Source: Emticicia sp040253585
GTDB taxonomy: Bacteria > Bacteroidota > Bacteroidia > Cytophagales > Spirosomataceae
Length of the DNA: 64,000 bases
Reading direction: 5' to 3'
NCBI RefSeq assembly: GCF_040253585.1
Contig: NZ_JBELAU010000004.1
Coordinates: 310,001 to 374,000 of the forward strand
Shown: positions 28,582 through 36,089 of the stretch, piece after piece
How positions within the stretch are numbered: position 1 is the stretch's first letter
How the letters are laid out: every line of letters starts with the position of its first letter
Program-made: the position numbers and the translations under genes
Notes under the pieces: generated by a model
Databases searched by the model: none
Seen by the model: the letters and a program-made list of their open reading frames with translations, nothing else
Told to the model about the DNA's origin: nothing

Positions 28582-28949
28582 TGTTGTTGTTGTTTGATTT
28601 GTTCATCAATCATTTTCTTTAAATCTTCCAACTCGGTGGCCGACAAATTGGTATTTGCCGTAAAAAAAGAAGCAAACTGTAAGGCAGAATTGCCAAAAAA
28701 ATTTTGAATCATTCCATTGACGTGTTTTGAAAAATAATCATCTTTTTTGATGATTGGGTAGTACTGCCGAGAATTGCCAAAGGTTTTATAACCCACAAAT
28801 CCTTTTTCTTGCATTCTTTTCAGCAGCGTGGCAACGGTGGTTTGGGCAGGCTTAGGCTCGGGGAGCATTTCCAGCAGGTCTTTCATGAAAATTTCTTCGT
28901 GCTGCCATATATATTCCATGAGTTGTTCTTCTGACTTTGATAATTGCAT
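28578..28949 (-). CDS. BlaI/MecI/CopY family transcriptional repressor
   Basis: A 123-aa winged-helix repressor. LSKSEEQLMEYIWQHEEIFMKDLLEML forms the first helices, and KPAQTTVATLLKRMQEKGFV (about 33-52) is the recognition-helix region characteristic of the family. The C-terminal half (FASFFTANTNLSATELEDLKKMIDEQI) is the dimerisation and cleavage region. It lies upstream of and overlaps the M56 gene, the canonical order. A near-perfect operator overlaps its own promoter (28966-28991), so autoregulation is likely. The C-terminus is Gln-rich (KQQQQ). Confidence 0.9.
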   Translation of the reverse strand: MQLSKSEEQLMEYIWQHEEIFMKDLLEMLPEPKPAQTTVATLLKRMQEKGFVGYKTFGNSRQYYPIIKKDDYFSKHVNGMIQNFFGNSALQFASFFTANTNLSATELEDLKKMIDEQIKQQQQ

Positions 28950-28965
28950 ATTCTATGTTTGTGTA

Positions 28966-28991
28966 TTTTATTCTACAAATGTAGAATAAAA
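28966..28991 (-). promoter_or_regulatory. BlaI-type operator overlapping the blaI promoter
   Basis: TTTTATTCTACA (28966-28977) and TGTAGAATAAAA (28980-28991) are perfect 12-bp arms around AA; the core TACA-N2-TGTA matches the BlaI/MecI operator form. On the minus strand the same bases contain TACATTTG (28976-28983), a match to the Bacteroidota -7 element TAnnTTTG, with TTTG (28005-28008 offset, i.e. plus-strand CAAA at 29005-29008) 21 bp upstream. Operator and promoter thus coincide, as expected for repression. Confidence 0.8.
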
Positions 28992-29048
28992 ATATTCTAA
29001 AACACAAATCATTTCCTGAAAATCTTTTTTGATAGTGATTATTTCTGA

Positions 29049-29085
29049 TGTCCGAACACGTACTGCAAATGTCCGTTTTCGGACA
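29049..29085 (+). promoter_or_regulatory. Paired activator sites upstream of permease 11
   Basis: Site 2, TGTCCGTTTTCGGACA (29070-29085), is a perfect TGTCCG-N4-CGGACA palindrome. Site 1, TGTCCGAACACGTACT (29049-29064), is a degenerate copy. Centres are 21 bp apart, two helical turns. The same pair with the same geometry lies upstream of permease 12. The layout fits enhancer sites of an NtrC-type activator. Confidence 0.65.
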
Positions 29086-29137
29086 TTTTTACTTTCTAAA
29101 TCGTTTGTAATTAGTTTATAGTCAATATTTTACAATT

Positions 29138-29154
29138 TTGGCACAGCATTAGAT
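29138..29154 (+). promoter_or_regulatory. Sigma-54-like promoter for permease 11
   Basis: TTGGCACAGCATTAGAT matches the -24 half of the sigma-54 consensus fully (TTGGCAC) and the -12 half partly (TTAGAT for TTGCW). The -24 GG is about 62.5 bp from the centre of the perfect upstream palindrome. Predicted transcription start is near 29165, only about 5 nt before the MKKLC mini-ORF. Confidence 0.6.
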
Positions 29155-29169
29155 AATCAATAATAAATT

Positions 29170-29187
29170 ATGAAAAAGCTATGCTAA
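29170..29187 (+). CDS. Mini-ORF MKKLC overlapping the permease 11 start
   Basis: ATG AAA AAG CTA TGC TAA; the permease ATG (29181) lies within it in another frame. The string is identical at 33050. Possible translational coupling or leader peptide; translation is not shown. Confidence 0.4.
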   Translation: MKKLC

Positions 29188-31613
29188 GAAATTATTTTAA
29201 AATTGCCCTCCGAAATCTTCTCAAAAACAAAATTTATAGCGGAATCAATATTATTGGTTTGGCTATGGGCGTTGCTGCTGCCGTTTTGTTGTTTACACTG
29301 ATTCACTACGAACTAAGTTTTGATGGTTTTCATGCAAAAGCCAAGCGAACTTACCGTGTGGTGCGACAAGTAACAATGAATGATGGCAACGTTGATTATA
29401 CTTCTGGTATATCATTGGCCATGATAGATGCCATCAAACAAGAGATTCCGCAGTTTGAGAAAATCGTACCTGTTTGTGGTACGCTTGAACCACAAATTAC
29501 GGTACTCGGCAAAGACCCTAACAACAATACCAACAGCACCAAATACACCGAAGACAACCAAGGGATTTGTGCTGGGCCTGAGTTTTTCGAGGTTTTTGAT
29601 TTTAAATGGCTCGTTGGCTCGCCCAAGGTACTGACCGAACCAAACGTAGTGGTTCTTTCAAGAAAATACGCCGAAAAGTATTTCAATAGATACGAAGATG
29701 CCGTTGGGCAATATTTAAAGTACAATAATAATACAGTAGTAAAAGTAGTAGGCGTATTGGAAGATATTCCGCTCAATACTGACTTGCCTGCCAATTTGGT
29801 ATTTTCGTACGCAAGTAAGCGAAGCAACTCGGCCAATTTTGGTTTCGGAAGATTCGATGATTGGGGAAGTACAAGCAGCATGGATAATTTGTTTGTGGTT
29901 TTACCCGAAAACTACACCGAACAACAAGCCAATCAGCAACTGGAGGTTTTTACGAAGAAACACTGGGAAGCAAGAAAAGATAATGATAAAAAGACGCATA
30001 CGCTCAGTGCCATTTCGAATATGCACTACGATGAACGATACAGTAATTACAGCGACCGAATCGTATCGAAAAAGAAAATCTTAGGTATTGCTCTGATAGG
30101 CCTACTGATAATCTTCATGGCCTGTATCAATTTCATTAATATCAGCACGGCCATTGCAAGCAAACGAGCCAAAGAAGTTGGCGTACGAAAAACACTTGGT
30201 TCGGCCAATGGTCAGCTAATCAAGCAATTCATGACCGAAACGATGGTTTTGGTGGGTATTGCTATAAGCATTGGTTTATTGATTGCTCGTTTGTCTTTGC
30301 CGTTACTAAATACCATGTTCGAGTATCCATTGGCTGCCCAGCCATTTTCTGAGCCGATGCTTTGGGTATTTGTGTTTGCCATTTTTGTTGCTATCAATGT
30401 GCTTTCGGGTATTTATCCATCATTGGTGCTTTCGTCATTTACGCCTTTAGATGCTTTCAGACAAAAAGTAAAAGTGGGCTGGACAAAAGGGCTTTCGCTT
30501 CGTCAGGGGCTAATTGTTTTTCAGTTTTCTATCGCAATCATCATGATGCTGGGTACGTTAGTCAACTTCGAGCAGATGCGATTCATTGATAAAATGGAAA
30601 CTGGTTATAAAAAAGAGGGCGTTTTTACGTTTGGCACTGATACCGAATACAAAAACCGTTTTCAGACTTTCAAAGAAAAACTCAAGCAGATTCCCGAAGT
30701 ACAATCGGTAAGTTTATCGAATGACGAACCTTCGTCTGATAATAACTGGCAGTCAAATTTTTCTTATGATAATTCGCCAAAAGATGCCGATTTTAATGTA
30801 AACTTGAAATTTGCCGATGGTGACTATTTCAATACTTATGGTATAAAAGTCATTGCTGGTCAGCCATATAGCAGTACCGATACACTCCGCAAAATAGTAG
30901 TCAATGAAACGCTTCTCCGCAAATTGGGCGTGAAAAACCCCGAAGAAGCTATCGGGAAAAATATTCGAGTTGGAGGTTGGGACCCTTACCCAATCGTGGC
31001 TGTGGTACGAGATTTTCAGGTTGGCTCTGCCCGAGATGAAATCGCTCCATTATTGACAACCATCGGGCCGAAATTCTATTGGCGAGGAGGCGTAAAACTA
31101 TCGTCAGGAAATTTATCGGCAAGTGTGCAGAAAATCGAGAAAGTGTATAATGAAGTTTTTCCAGAAGTAGTTTTTGGCGGAACATTCTACGAAGATAAAC
31201 TCAAAGATTTCTACAAAGCCGAACAACAGTTGGGTTTGCTTTATCGTATTTCGTCAATACTGGCTATTTTTATTTCGTGTCTGGGAATTTTCGGACTGGC
31301 AACATTTGTGGCCGAGCAACGTATCAAAGAAATCGGAATCCGTAAAGTTTTAGGAGCGACAATGGCCAATATTACAGGTTTATTATCGAAAGATTTTATC
31401 AAATTGGTCTTATTTTCGATGCTCATTGCTTTCCCGACGGCCTATTATCTGATGAGCCAATGGTTGCAAGATTTCAAATTCCGAATTGATATTCAATGGT
31501 GGTATTTTGTGGTTGTGGGGCTTTTAGCAGTTATCATCACGGTCGTTTCGGTAAGTTATCAGGCCATTAAGGCAGCATCCATGAATCCTATCAAGAGTTT
31601 GAAGACGGAGTGA
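29181..31613 (+). CDS. ABC transporter permease, FtsX/MacB type (permease 11)
   Basis: An 810-aa permease, probably monocistronic: it has its own sigma-54-like promoter and paired upstream sites, and a bidirectional terminator follows at 31648-31690. N-terminal helix GLAMGVAAAVLLFTLIHYELSFD. The first coupling loop KRAKEVGVRKTLGS is near residue 329 in FINISTAIAS. The second is EQRIKEIGIRKVLGAT near 714, ending in T where most copies have S. Terminal residues are AASMNPIKSLKTE (Ile for Val). The second periplasmic core contains a Trp- and Gly-rich stretch (RVGGWDPYPIVAVVRDF). Confidence 0.95.
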   Translation: MLRNYFKIALRNLLKNKIYSGINIIGLAMGVAAAVLLFTLIHYELSFDGFHAKAKRTYRVVRQVTMNDGNVDYTSGISLAMIDAIKQEIPQFEKIVPVCGTLEPQITVLGKDPNNNTNSTKYTEDNQGICAGPEFFEVFDFKWLVGSPKVLTEPNVVVLSRKYAEKYFNRYEDAVGQYLKYNNNTVVKVVGVLEDIPLNTDLPANLVFSYASKRSNSANFGFGRFDDWGSTSSMDNLFVVLPENYTEQQANQQLEVFTKKHWEARKDNDKKTHTLSAISNMHYDERYSNYSDRIVSKKKILGIALIGLLIIFMACINFINISTAIASKRAKEVGVRKTLGSANGQLIKQFMTETMVLVGIAISIGLLIARLSLPLLNTMFEYPLAAQPFSEPMLWVFVFAIFVAINVLSGIYPSLVLSSFTPLDAFRQKVKVGWTKGLSLRQGLIVFQFSIAIIMMLGTLVNFEQMRFIDKMETGYKKEGVFTFGTDTEYKNRFQTFKEKLKQIPEVQSVSLSNDEPSSDNNWQSNFSYDNSPKDADFNVNLKFADGDYFNTYGIKVIAGQPYSSTDTLRKIVVNETLLRKLGVKNPEEAIGKNIRVGGWDPYPIVAVVRDFQVGSARDEIAPLLTTIGPKFYWRGGVKLSSGNLSASVQKIEKVYNEVFPEVVFGGTFYEDKLKDFYKAEQQLGLLYRISSILAIFISCLGIFGLATFVAEQRIKEIGIRKVLGATMANITGLLSKDFIKLVLFSMLIAFPTAYYLMSQWLQDFKFRIDIQWWYFVVVGLLAVIITVVSVSYQAIKAASMNPIKSLKTE

Positions 31614-31647
31614 TGTAATTAATGTTGGATACCTGCAACATCAACAA

Positions 31648-31690
31648 TTAAAATTTGGTAGAATCTGTTCTGAATCCTACCAAATTTTAA
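31648..31690. terminator. Bidirectional terminator between permease 11 and hydrolase
   Basis: TTAAAATTTGGTAG (31648-31661) pairs perfectly with CTACCAAATTTTAA (31677-31690), with a 15-nt loop. It lies between convergent genes, with A- and T-rich outer ends that can act as U-tracts in both directions. Confidence 0.75.
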
Positions 31691-31700
31691 CTGTTTAGTG

Positions 31701-32636
31701 TTATTGCTTCACCATGAATTTGTTCACGTCTAACCAATGGATAAATGCATCGAACCACTTATTGCTGGTACGATTTGGATTACCGAGACCAAAACCATGT
31801 CCACCATTTTGATAAAGGTGAAATTCTACGGGAATACCCGCTTTGAACCATGAGTCAATAACGCCAAACTGACCTCTGAAAAGAAAATCGTCGGAAGCTA
31901 TCACATTAAACATCGGTGGTGCATTTTTGGGTACTTCCACTGGCCCCATTCCACCATAAATTGGTCCAATAAATGCCAATTTCATAGTTTTAGAATTCAG
32001 CGTAGCGTGCATGGTTAATCCTGCACCCGCAGAAAAACCAATCATACCAATTCTTTTGGTATCAACTCCCCATTCGTCAGCTCTTTTAAGAATCATGGCA
32101 TAAGCCGCTTCAGCATCTTCCAATTGGTTGTTTAGGTTACGCTGCGGTGCTGGTGGAGTAGCAGCAGGTTTTGCGTCAGCAGCAGGAGCTGGTGTACGAG
32201 GACGATTCATCCATGCCGTAAAATCTTCCAGTTTTTCTGGTGTTGGGTTTAGTCTGTATTTCAAAACAAAAGCTGCAAACCCTTGCTTTGCAAGTGCTTC
32301 GGCTACTTCCCAGCCTTCATTTCCCAAAGATAACCAACTAAATCCACCACCAGGAGCTACTATTACTGCCGCACCATTAGCCTTGCCAGGTGCTGGTAAA
32401 AATGGTGTAAGTGTAGCCTTAGTAATGTTACGTGCCATAGGGTCTCCCCATTGCTTAAACCAAGTTTCAGAGGCTGGTTGATTTTCAACGCCGCCAGTTC
32501 CGAGCGGAATTGCGTTGGGTTCTTTGGGTGTTTCTAATGGGTAAATAGTGCCATCTTGAGCTATCACAACCGTTGAAAATAGCATAAGGCAAAGCATATA
32601 AAATGCTTTATTCGTTTTTTTGAATTTTATTGACAT
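31701..32636 (-). CDS. Secreted alpha/beta hydrolase (esterase/acetyl xylan esterase-like)
   Basis: A 311-aa protein with a signal peptide (to about residue 26, TVVIAQ). Alpha/beta-hydrolase features: an oxyanion segment VIVAPGGGFSWLS (about 92-104), the nucleophile elbow GFSAG (about 201), an acid region ASDDF (about 253) and the catalytic His in GGHGFG (about 287). The shape is that of the BD-FAE/esterase-lipase group, often acting on acetylated or feruloylated polysaccharides. A Pro/Ala-rich insertion (RPRTPAPAADAKPAATPPAP, about 143-162) between the first strand block and the nucleophile is unusual and probably a flexible loop. A TATATTTG -7 element lies upstream. It is the only gene in this part of the array on the minus strand besides the blaR1/blaI pair. 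Confidence 0.85.
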   Translation of the reverse strand: MSIKFKKTNKAFYMLCLMLFSTVVIAQDGTIYPLETPKEPNAIPLGTGGVENQPASETWFKQWGDPMARNITKATLTPFLPAPGKANGAAVIVAPGGGFSWLSLGNEGWEVAEALAKQGFAAFVLKYRLNPTPEKLEDFTAWMNRPRTPAPAADAKPAATPPAPQRNLNNQLEDAEAAYAMILKRADEWGVDTKRIGMIGFSAGAGLTMHATLNSKTMKLAFIGPIYGGMGPVEVPKNAPPMFNVIASDDFLFRGQFGVIDSWFKAGIPVEFHLYQNGGHGFGLGNPNRTSNKWFDAFIHWLDVNKFMVKQ

Positions 32637-32661
32637 AAAATATAATTAAAAGTTGAAAATT

Positions 32662-32669
32662 CAAATATA
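32662..32669 (-). promoter_or_regulatory. -7 promoter element for the hydrolase
   Basis: Minus-strand TATATTTG matches the Bacteroidota -7 consensus TAnnTTTG, 26 bp upstream of the start codon. No clear -33 TTTG is visible. Confidence 0.5.
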
Positions 32670-32730
32670 GTGTATTTTTGACACGTTTAAAAATATTATT
32701 CTTTTAATATCTTTTTATGATTAAACGTAC

Positions 32731-32825
32731 GTCAAGGCTGAAGCCTAAGTTACTTTTTATGGCTTAACCCCAGACTTAAGTCTGGGGTTGGAAAATTAAA
32801 TACCTTAATTGGCTTCAGCCATGAC
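32731..32825. repeat. Nested palindromic (REP-like) element
   Basis: Outer arms GTCAAGGCTGAAGCC (32731-32745) and GGCTTCAGCCATGAC (32811-32825) match 14 of 15. Inside is a 24-bp perfect palindrome (32766-32789, centre GACTTAAGTC flanked by CCCCA and TGGGG). The shape resembles REP elements mobilised by REP-associated transposases, but no such transposase is in the window. It occupies the first half of the 424-bp gap 32637-33060; the rest holds the regulatory sites of permease 12. Confidence 0.65.
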
Positions 32826-32927
32826 CTTCTTTCAAAAAATTTGCGTAACTCCTAAATAAATAGAGATATTATCTGAAAATTGACCGCTAAAACTCATATA
32901 TAATGAATGTAAATCTAATGCAGCACT

Positions 32928-32964
32928 TGTCCAAAGTCGTACAAAAAATGTCCATTTTCGGACA
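32928..32964 (+). promoter_or_regulatory. Paired activator sites upstream of permease 12
   Basis: Site 2 is TGTCCATTTTCGGACA (32949-32964), one change from the palindrome at 29070. Site 1 is TGTCCAAAGTCGTACA (32928-32943). Centres are 21 bp apart and the centre of site 2 is 62.5 bp from the -24 GG, exactly as upstream of permease 11. Confidence 0.65.
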
Positions 32965-33016
32965 GTCTTCTGCATTTAATCAATTGTAATTATTTGATTA
33001 TTAGCTATTTAAAAAT

Positions 33017-33033
33017 TTGGCATAAGATTAGTG
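33017..33033 (+). promoter_or_regulatory. Sigma-54-like promoter for the permease 12 operon
   Basis: TTGGCATAAGATTAGTG resembles the -24/-12 element of permease 11 (TTGGCA at the same phase, shared ATTAG in the -12 region). The -12 half is weak against the general consensus. Predicted transcription start is near 33044. Confidence 0.55.
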
Positions 33034-33049
33034 AATTATTATTAAAATT

Positions 33050-33067
33050 ATGAAAAAGCTATGCTAA
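33050..33067 (+). CDS. Mini-ORF MKKLC overlapping the permease 12 start
   Basis: Identical 18 nt to the mini-ORF at 29170, again starting a few bases after the predicted transcription start and overlapping the permease ATG at 33061 in another frame. Confidence 0.4.
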   Translation: MKKLC

Positions 33068-35502
33068 GAAATTACTTCAAAATCGCATTCCGCAATCTCT
33101 GGAAAAACAAGGCTTACGCTCTCATTAATATCGTGGGGCTTTCTGTCGCATTTGGAAGTGCGATGTTGCTATTTCTGACTGCCCGATTTGAACTTTCGTT
33201 CGATGATTTTCAAGCCAACAAAGAGCATCTTTATAAGGTATTTTTTAAACTGAATCTGGCCGATGGCACACGCATGGGTACATCAATGCCCGCACCATTG
33301 ACCCCAGCTTTGAAAGCCGATTTTAAGCCAGAAATCAAGCATATTTCTCGCATCATGGATAGTGGTGTGCAGGTGGTGCAGGGCGATAAAACCTTAGACC
33401 AATCCCTCAATTATGTTGATGCTGATTTTCTGAGAATGTTTTCGTTTGAAATGCTCAAAGGAAATCCAAATTCGGCTTTAAACGATTTGCGAAGTATCGT
33501 AATCAATCAATCAACTGCCGAAAAGTTATTCGGTAGCAGTGAGCCGCTTGGACAAACAATAAATCTGAATTTTGGTGAGAAAATAGAAGCTTTTATAGTG
33601 GCAGGGGTAATTGCAAATGCCCCCGAAAATTCGACAATCGAAAGTGAAATGATGATTCGTTTTGAGAACAATCCTTCTTACCAAGAAAATAAAGAAGAAT
33701 GGAACAATCAAAATCATCATTTGTATATTCAGTTGGCCGAAAATATCAGCCAAGAAACTTTCGAGAAAAAACTAAAGCCTTTTACACAAAAATACTACAA
33801 AAGTACAATTGACCAAATCAAAAAAGAAGGTGGCAAACCCGATGAGCGTGCCGAGGTTTATAGTATCAGAACTATGCCTTTACTTGATGAACACTTTATG
33901 AAACACACAGGAGGCTTGTTGGTGATGGATAAAATGTATCCATATATGTTGTTGATTATCAGTATTTTGGTTGTGTTAATTGCCTGCATCAATTTCATTA
34001 ATTTGTCCATTGCCCGTTCGCTTGAAAGAGCGAAGGAAGTGGGGATGCGTAAGGCACTCGGAGCTGTCAAAAACCAGATTTTGGGGCAGTTTTGGGGTGA
34101 AGCCTTCATTCTTTGTATCATCGGATTTGTTATTGGTAGCTTGTTGGCAACACTTACGATGCCGACTTATAATAGCCTTTTCCGCAGCACTATTTCATTG
34201 CAAAGTTTATTAAATCCAGCTACGGCTCTCGTATTGATTACCAGTTTTCTGGGCATTACGCTCATTGCGGGTGGTTATCCTGCTTTAGTGGTATCGAAGT
34301 TTAATATCATTGAAGTTTTGAAGGGTAAACTGAAAGTAAACACCAAATCGGGCGGCCTACGGAATACACTCATTATCGTACAGTTTAGCATAGCTATTAT
34401 GCTGATTAGCAGCACGATAATTATCTGGAATCAGATAGATTTCTTGCGAAATAAACCTTTGGGCTTCGACGAAACACAAGTGATAAGTATTCCTGTTGGG
34501 CATGGAAATCAAGGCACCAAAGTGCTTGATTTCATGCGTAATAAATTGGCTAATCAACCACAAATTATCAGTATAACTGGGGCAGATATTAATGTAGGTA
34601 GAGGAAAAGATAATTCGATGTCGCAGTCGGGTTATGGTTTTGAATTGGAAGGAAAAACCTACCATACGAATGGCTTAAATGTTGATTATGATTATATAAA
34701 AACGCTGGGTTTGACTTTGGAAACTGGTCGAGATTTTGCCCGTGAATTTCCTTCTGATAAATCACGCAGTATAGTCATTAACGAAACAATGGCCAAAGAG
34801 TTGGGTTTCAATAAGCCTACGGTAGCCGCTGCCATCGGCAAAAATATTCCACTGGGTGATAGTTTAGGTCGAACAATCGTGGGGGTTGTGAAAGATTATC
34901 ACTTCGAGTCGCTTAAAAATAAAATCAAGTCAATGACCTTCTTCTTGCAAAACGATTTTGGATATAATTATGTATTCGTAAAAATAGCACCCAATGCTGC
35001 ACCAAAAGAAACAATGGATTTATTGGCGAAAACTTTCAAAGAAATTGCTCCAAAATCTGAGTTTCAAGGCTCATTTTTAGACGAAAATACCAACAATCAG
35101 TATAAAAAAGAAGAGCGTTTTTCGCAAATAATTATGAGTGCGGCAGTATTGGCAATTGTACTTTCGTGCATGGGCTTATTTGCGATTGCTATCATGATGA
35201 TTTCCCGACGTACCAAAGAAATTGGTATCCGTAAAGTGTTGGGTGCGAGTATTCCGAGTCTGGTGATGTTGCTATCAAAAGAGTTTTTGATTTTGGTGGC
35301 AATCGCTATCGTAATCGCCTCACCAATAGCCTATTACGCAATGGATAAATGGCTTACAGATTTTGAGTATCGCATTGATATTGGTTGGCAAATCTTCGCA
35401 CTGGCGGGTTGCGTAGCTGTGATAATTGCCTTATTGACAGTGAGTTATCAAGCTGTAAAAGCGGCCTTGATGAACCCCGTAAAAAGTCTGAAAAGTGAAT
35501 AG
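33061..35502 (+). CDS. ABC transporter permease, FtsX/MacB type (permease 12)
   Basis: An 813-aa permease, first gene of a tight three-gene unit (permease, methyltransferase, permease). N-terminal helix GLSVAFGSAMLLFLTARFELSFD. The first coupling loop ERAKEVGMRKALGA is near residue 323. The second is SRRTKEIGIRKVLGAS near 717, in the atypical context CMGLFAIAIMMISRR, which lacks the ASFVAEQ of most copies. Ending AALMNPVKSLKSE. Its stop overlaps the next gene's GTG start by 8 bp. It has the sigma-54-like promoter, paired sites and mini-ORF described separately. Confidence 0.95.
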   Translation: MLRNYFKIAFRNLWKNKAYALINIVGLSVAFGSAMLLFLTARFELSFDDFQANKEHLYKVFFKLNLADGTRMGTSMPAPLTPALKADFKPEIKHISRIMDSGVQVVQGDKTLDQSLNYVDADFLRMFSFEMLKGNPNSALNDLRSIVINQSTAEKLFGSSEPLGQTINLNFGEKIEAFIVAGVIANAPENSTIESEMMIRFENNPSYQENKEEWNNQNHHLYIQLAENISQETFEKKLKPFTQKYYKSTIDQIKKEGGKPDERAEVYSIRTMPLLDEHFMKHTGGLLVMDKMYPYMLLIISILVVLIACINFINLSIARSLERAKEVGMRKALGAVKNQILGQFWGEAFILCIIGFVIGSLLATLTMPTYNSLFRSTISLQSLLNPATALVLITSFLGITLIAGGYPALVVSKFNIIEVLKGKLKVNTKSGGLRNTLIIVQFSIAIMLISSTIIIWNQIDFLRNKPLGFDETQVISIPVGHGNQGTKVLDFMRNKLANQPQIISITGADINVGRGKDNSMSQSGYGFELEGKTYHTNGLNVDYDYIKTLGLTLETGRDFAREFPSDKSRSIVINETMAKELGFNKPTVAAAIGKNIPLGDSLGRTIVGVVKDYHFESLKNKIKSMTFFLQNDFGYNYVFVKIAPNAAPKETMDLLAKTFKEIAPKSEFQGSFLDENTNNQYKKEERFSQIIMSAAVLAIVLSCMGLFAIAIMMISRRTKEIGIRKVLGASIPSLVMLLSKEFLILVAIAIVIASPIAYYAMDKWLTDFEYRIDIGWQIFALAGCVAVIIALLTVSYQAVKAALMNPVKSLKSE

Positions 35503-36085
35503 AGATTCCTACAATAAAATAGCCAATATTTGGGCAGACTACCGCAACGAATCGTTTGTTAGTCAGCTCATTATTGATTTTGCCGAAAAGCTACATCCAC
35601 AAGCAAAAGTTTTGGATGTAGGTTGTGGAACTGGCGTACCAGTAGCACGTTTTTTAGCCGAAAAAGAACTTCTTGTTACGGGAATTGATGTGGCCGAAAA
35701 AATGATAGAAATCGCTCTTTCGCACCAAATTCCGAATGCTCGGTTTGTTGTTTCCGATTTTTTTGATTTCCAGCCACAAGAAACCTTCGATGGCATTTTA
35801 GCTTGGGATTCGTTCTTTCATTTTCCCAAAAAAAGTCAAGAGTTGATTTACCCAAAAGTAGCTCAAATGCTCCATTCGGGTGGCTATTTGCTCTTTACGC
35901 ATGGCGATGTTGACGATGAACACACCAACCCGATGATGGGAGAGGAGTTTTATTACAGTGCCATTCCGAAAGAAAAAATCAAAGAATTGCTCGAAGAAAA
36001 CGGGCTTGAGTTGATTTATATGTACAAAGATTATATGGAAAAAGGCACCGACCGAGGATTGGTGGTTTTGGCCCAAAAACGATAA
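35495..36085 (+). CDS. Class I SAM-dependent methyltransferase
   Basis: A 196-aa cytoplasmic methyltransferase. Motif I is VLDVGCGTGVPVARFL (about 39-54), motif II VTGIDVAEKMIEIA (about 60-73), and a motif IV-like region FDGILAWDSFFHF (about 99-111) is followed by GGYLLFTHGD. The substrate is not predictable from sequence. The GTG start at 35495 gives an 8-bp overlap with the permease stop, and the next permease begins 4 bp after its stop, so translation is very probably coupled to both. No ATG in the first part of the frame offers a better start. A methyltransferase wedged between two export-type permeases suggests modification of the exported molecule or of a permease partner, but this is inference. 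Confidence 0.87.
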   Translation: MNRDSYNKIANIWADYRNESFVSQLIIDFAEKLHPQAKVLDVGCGTGVPVARFLAEKELLVTGIDVAEKMIEIALSHQIPNARFVVSDFFDFQPQETFDGILAWDSFFHFPKKSQELIYPKVAQMLHSGGYLLFTHGDVDDEHTNPMMGEEFYYSAIPKEKIKELLEENGLELIYMYKDYMEKGTDRGLVVLAQKR

Positions 36086-36089
36086 AATT

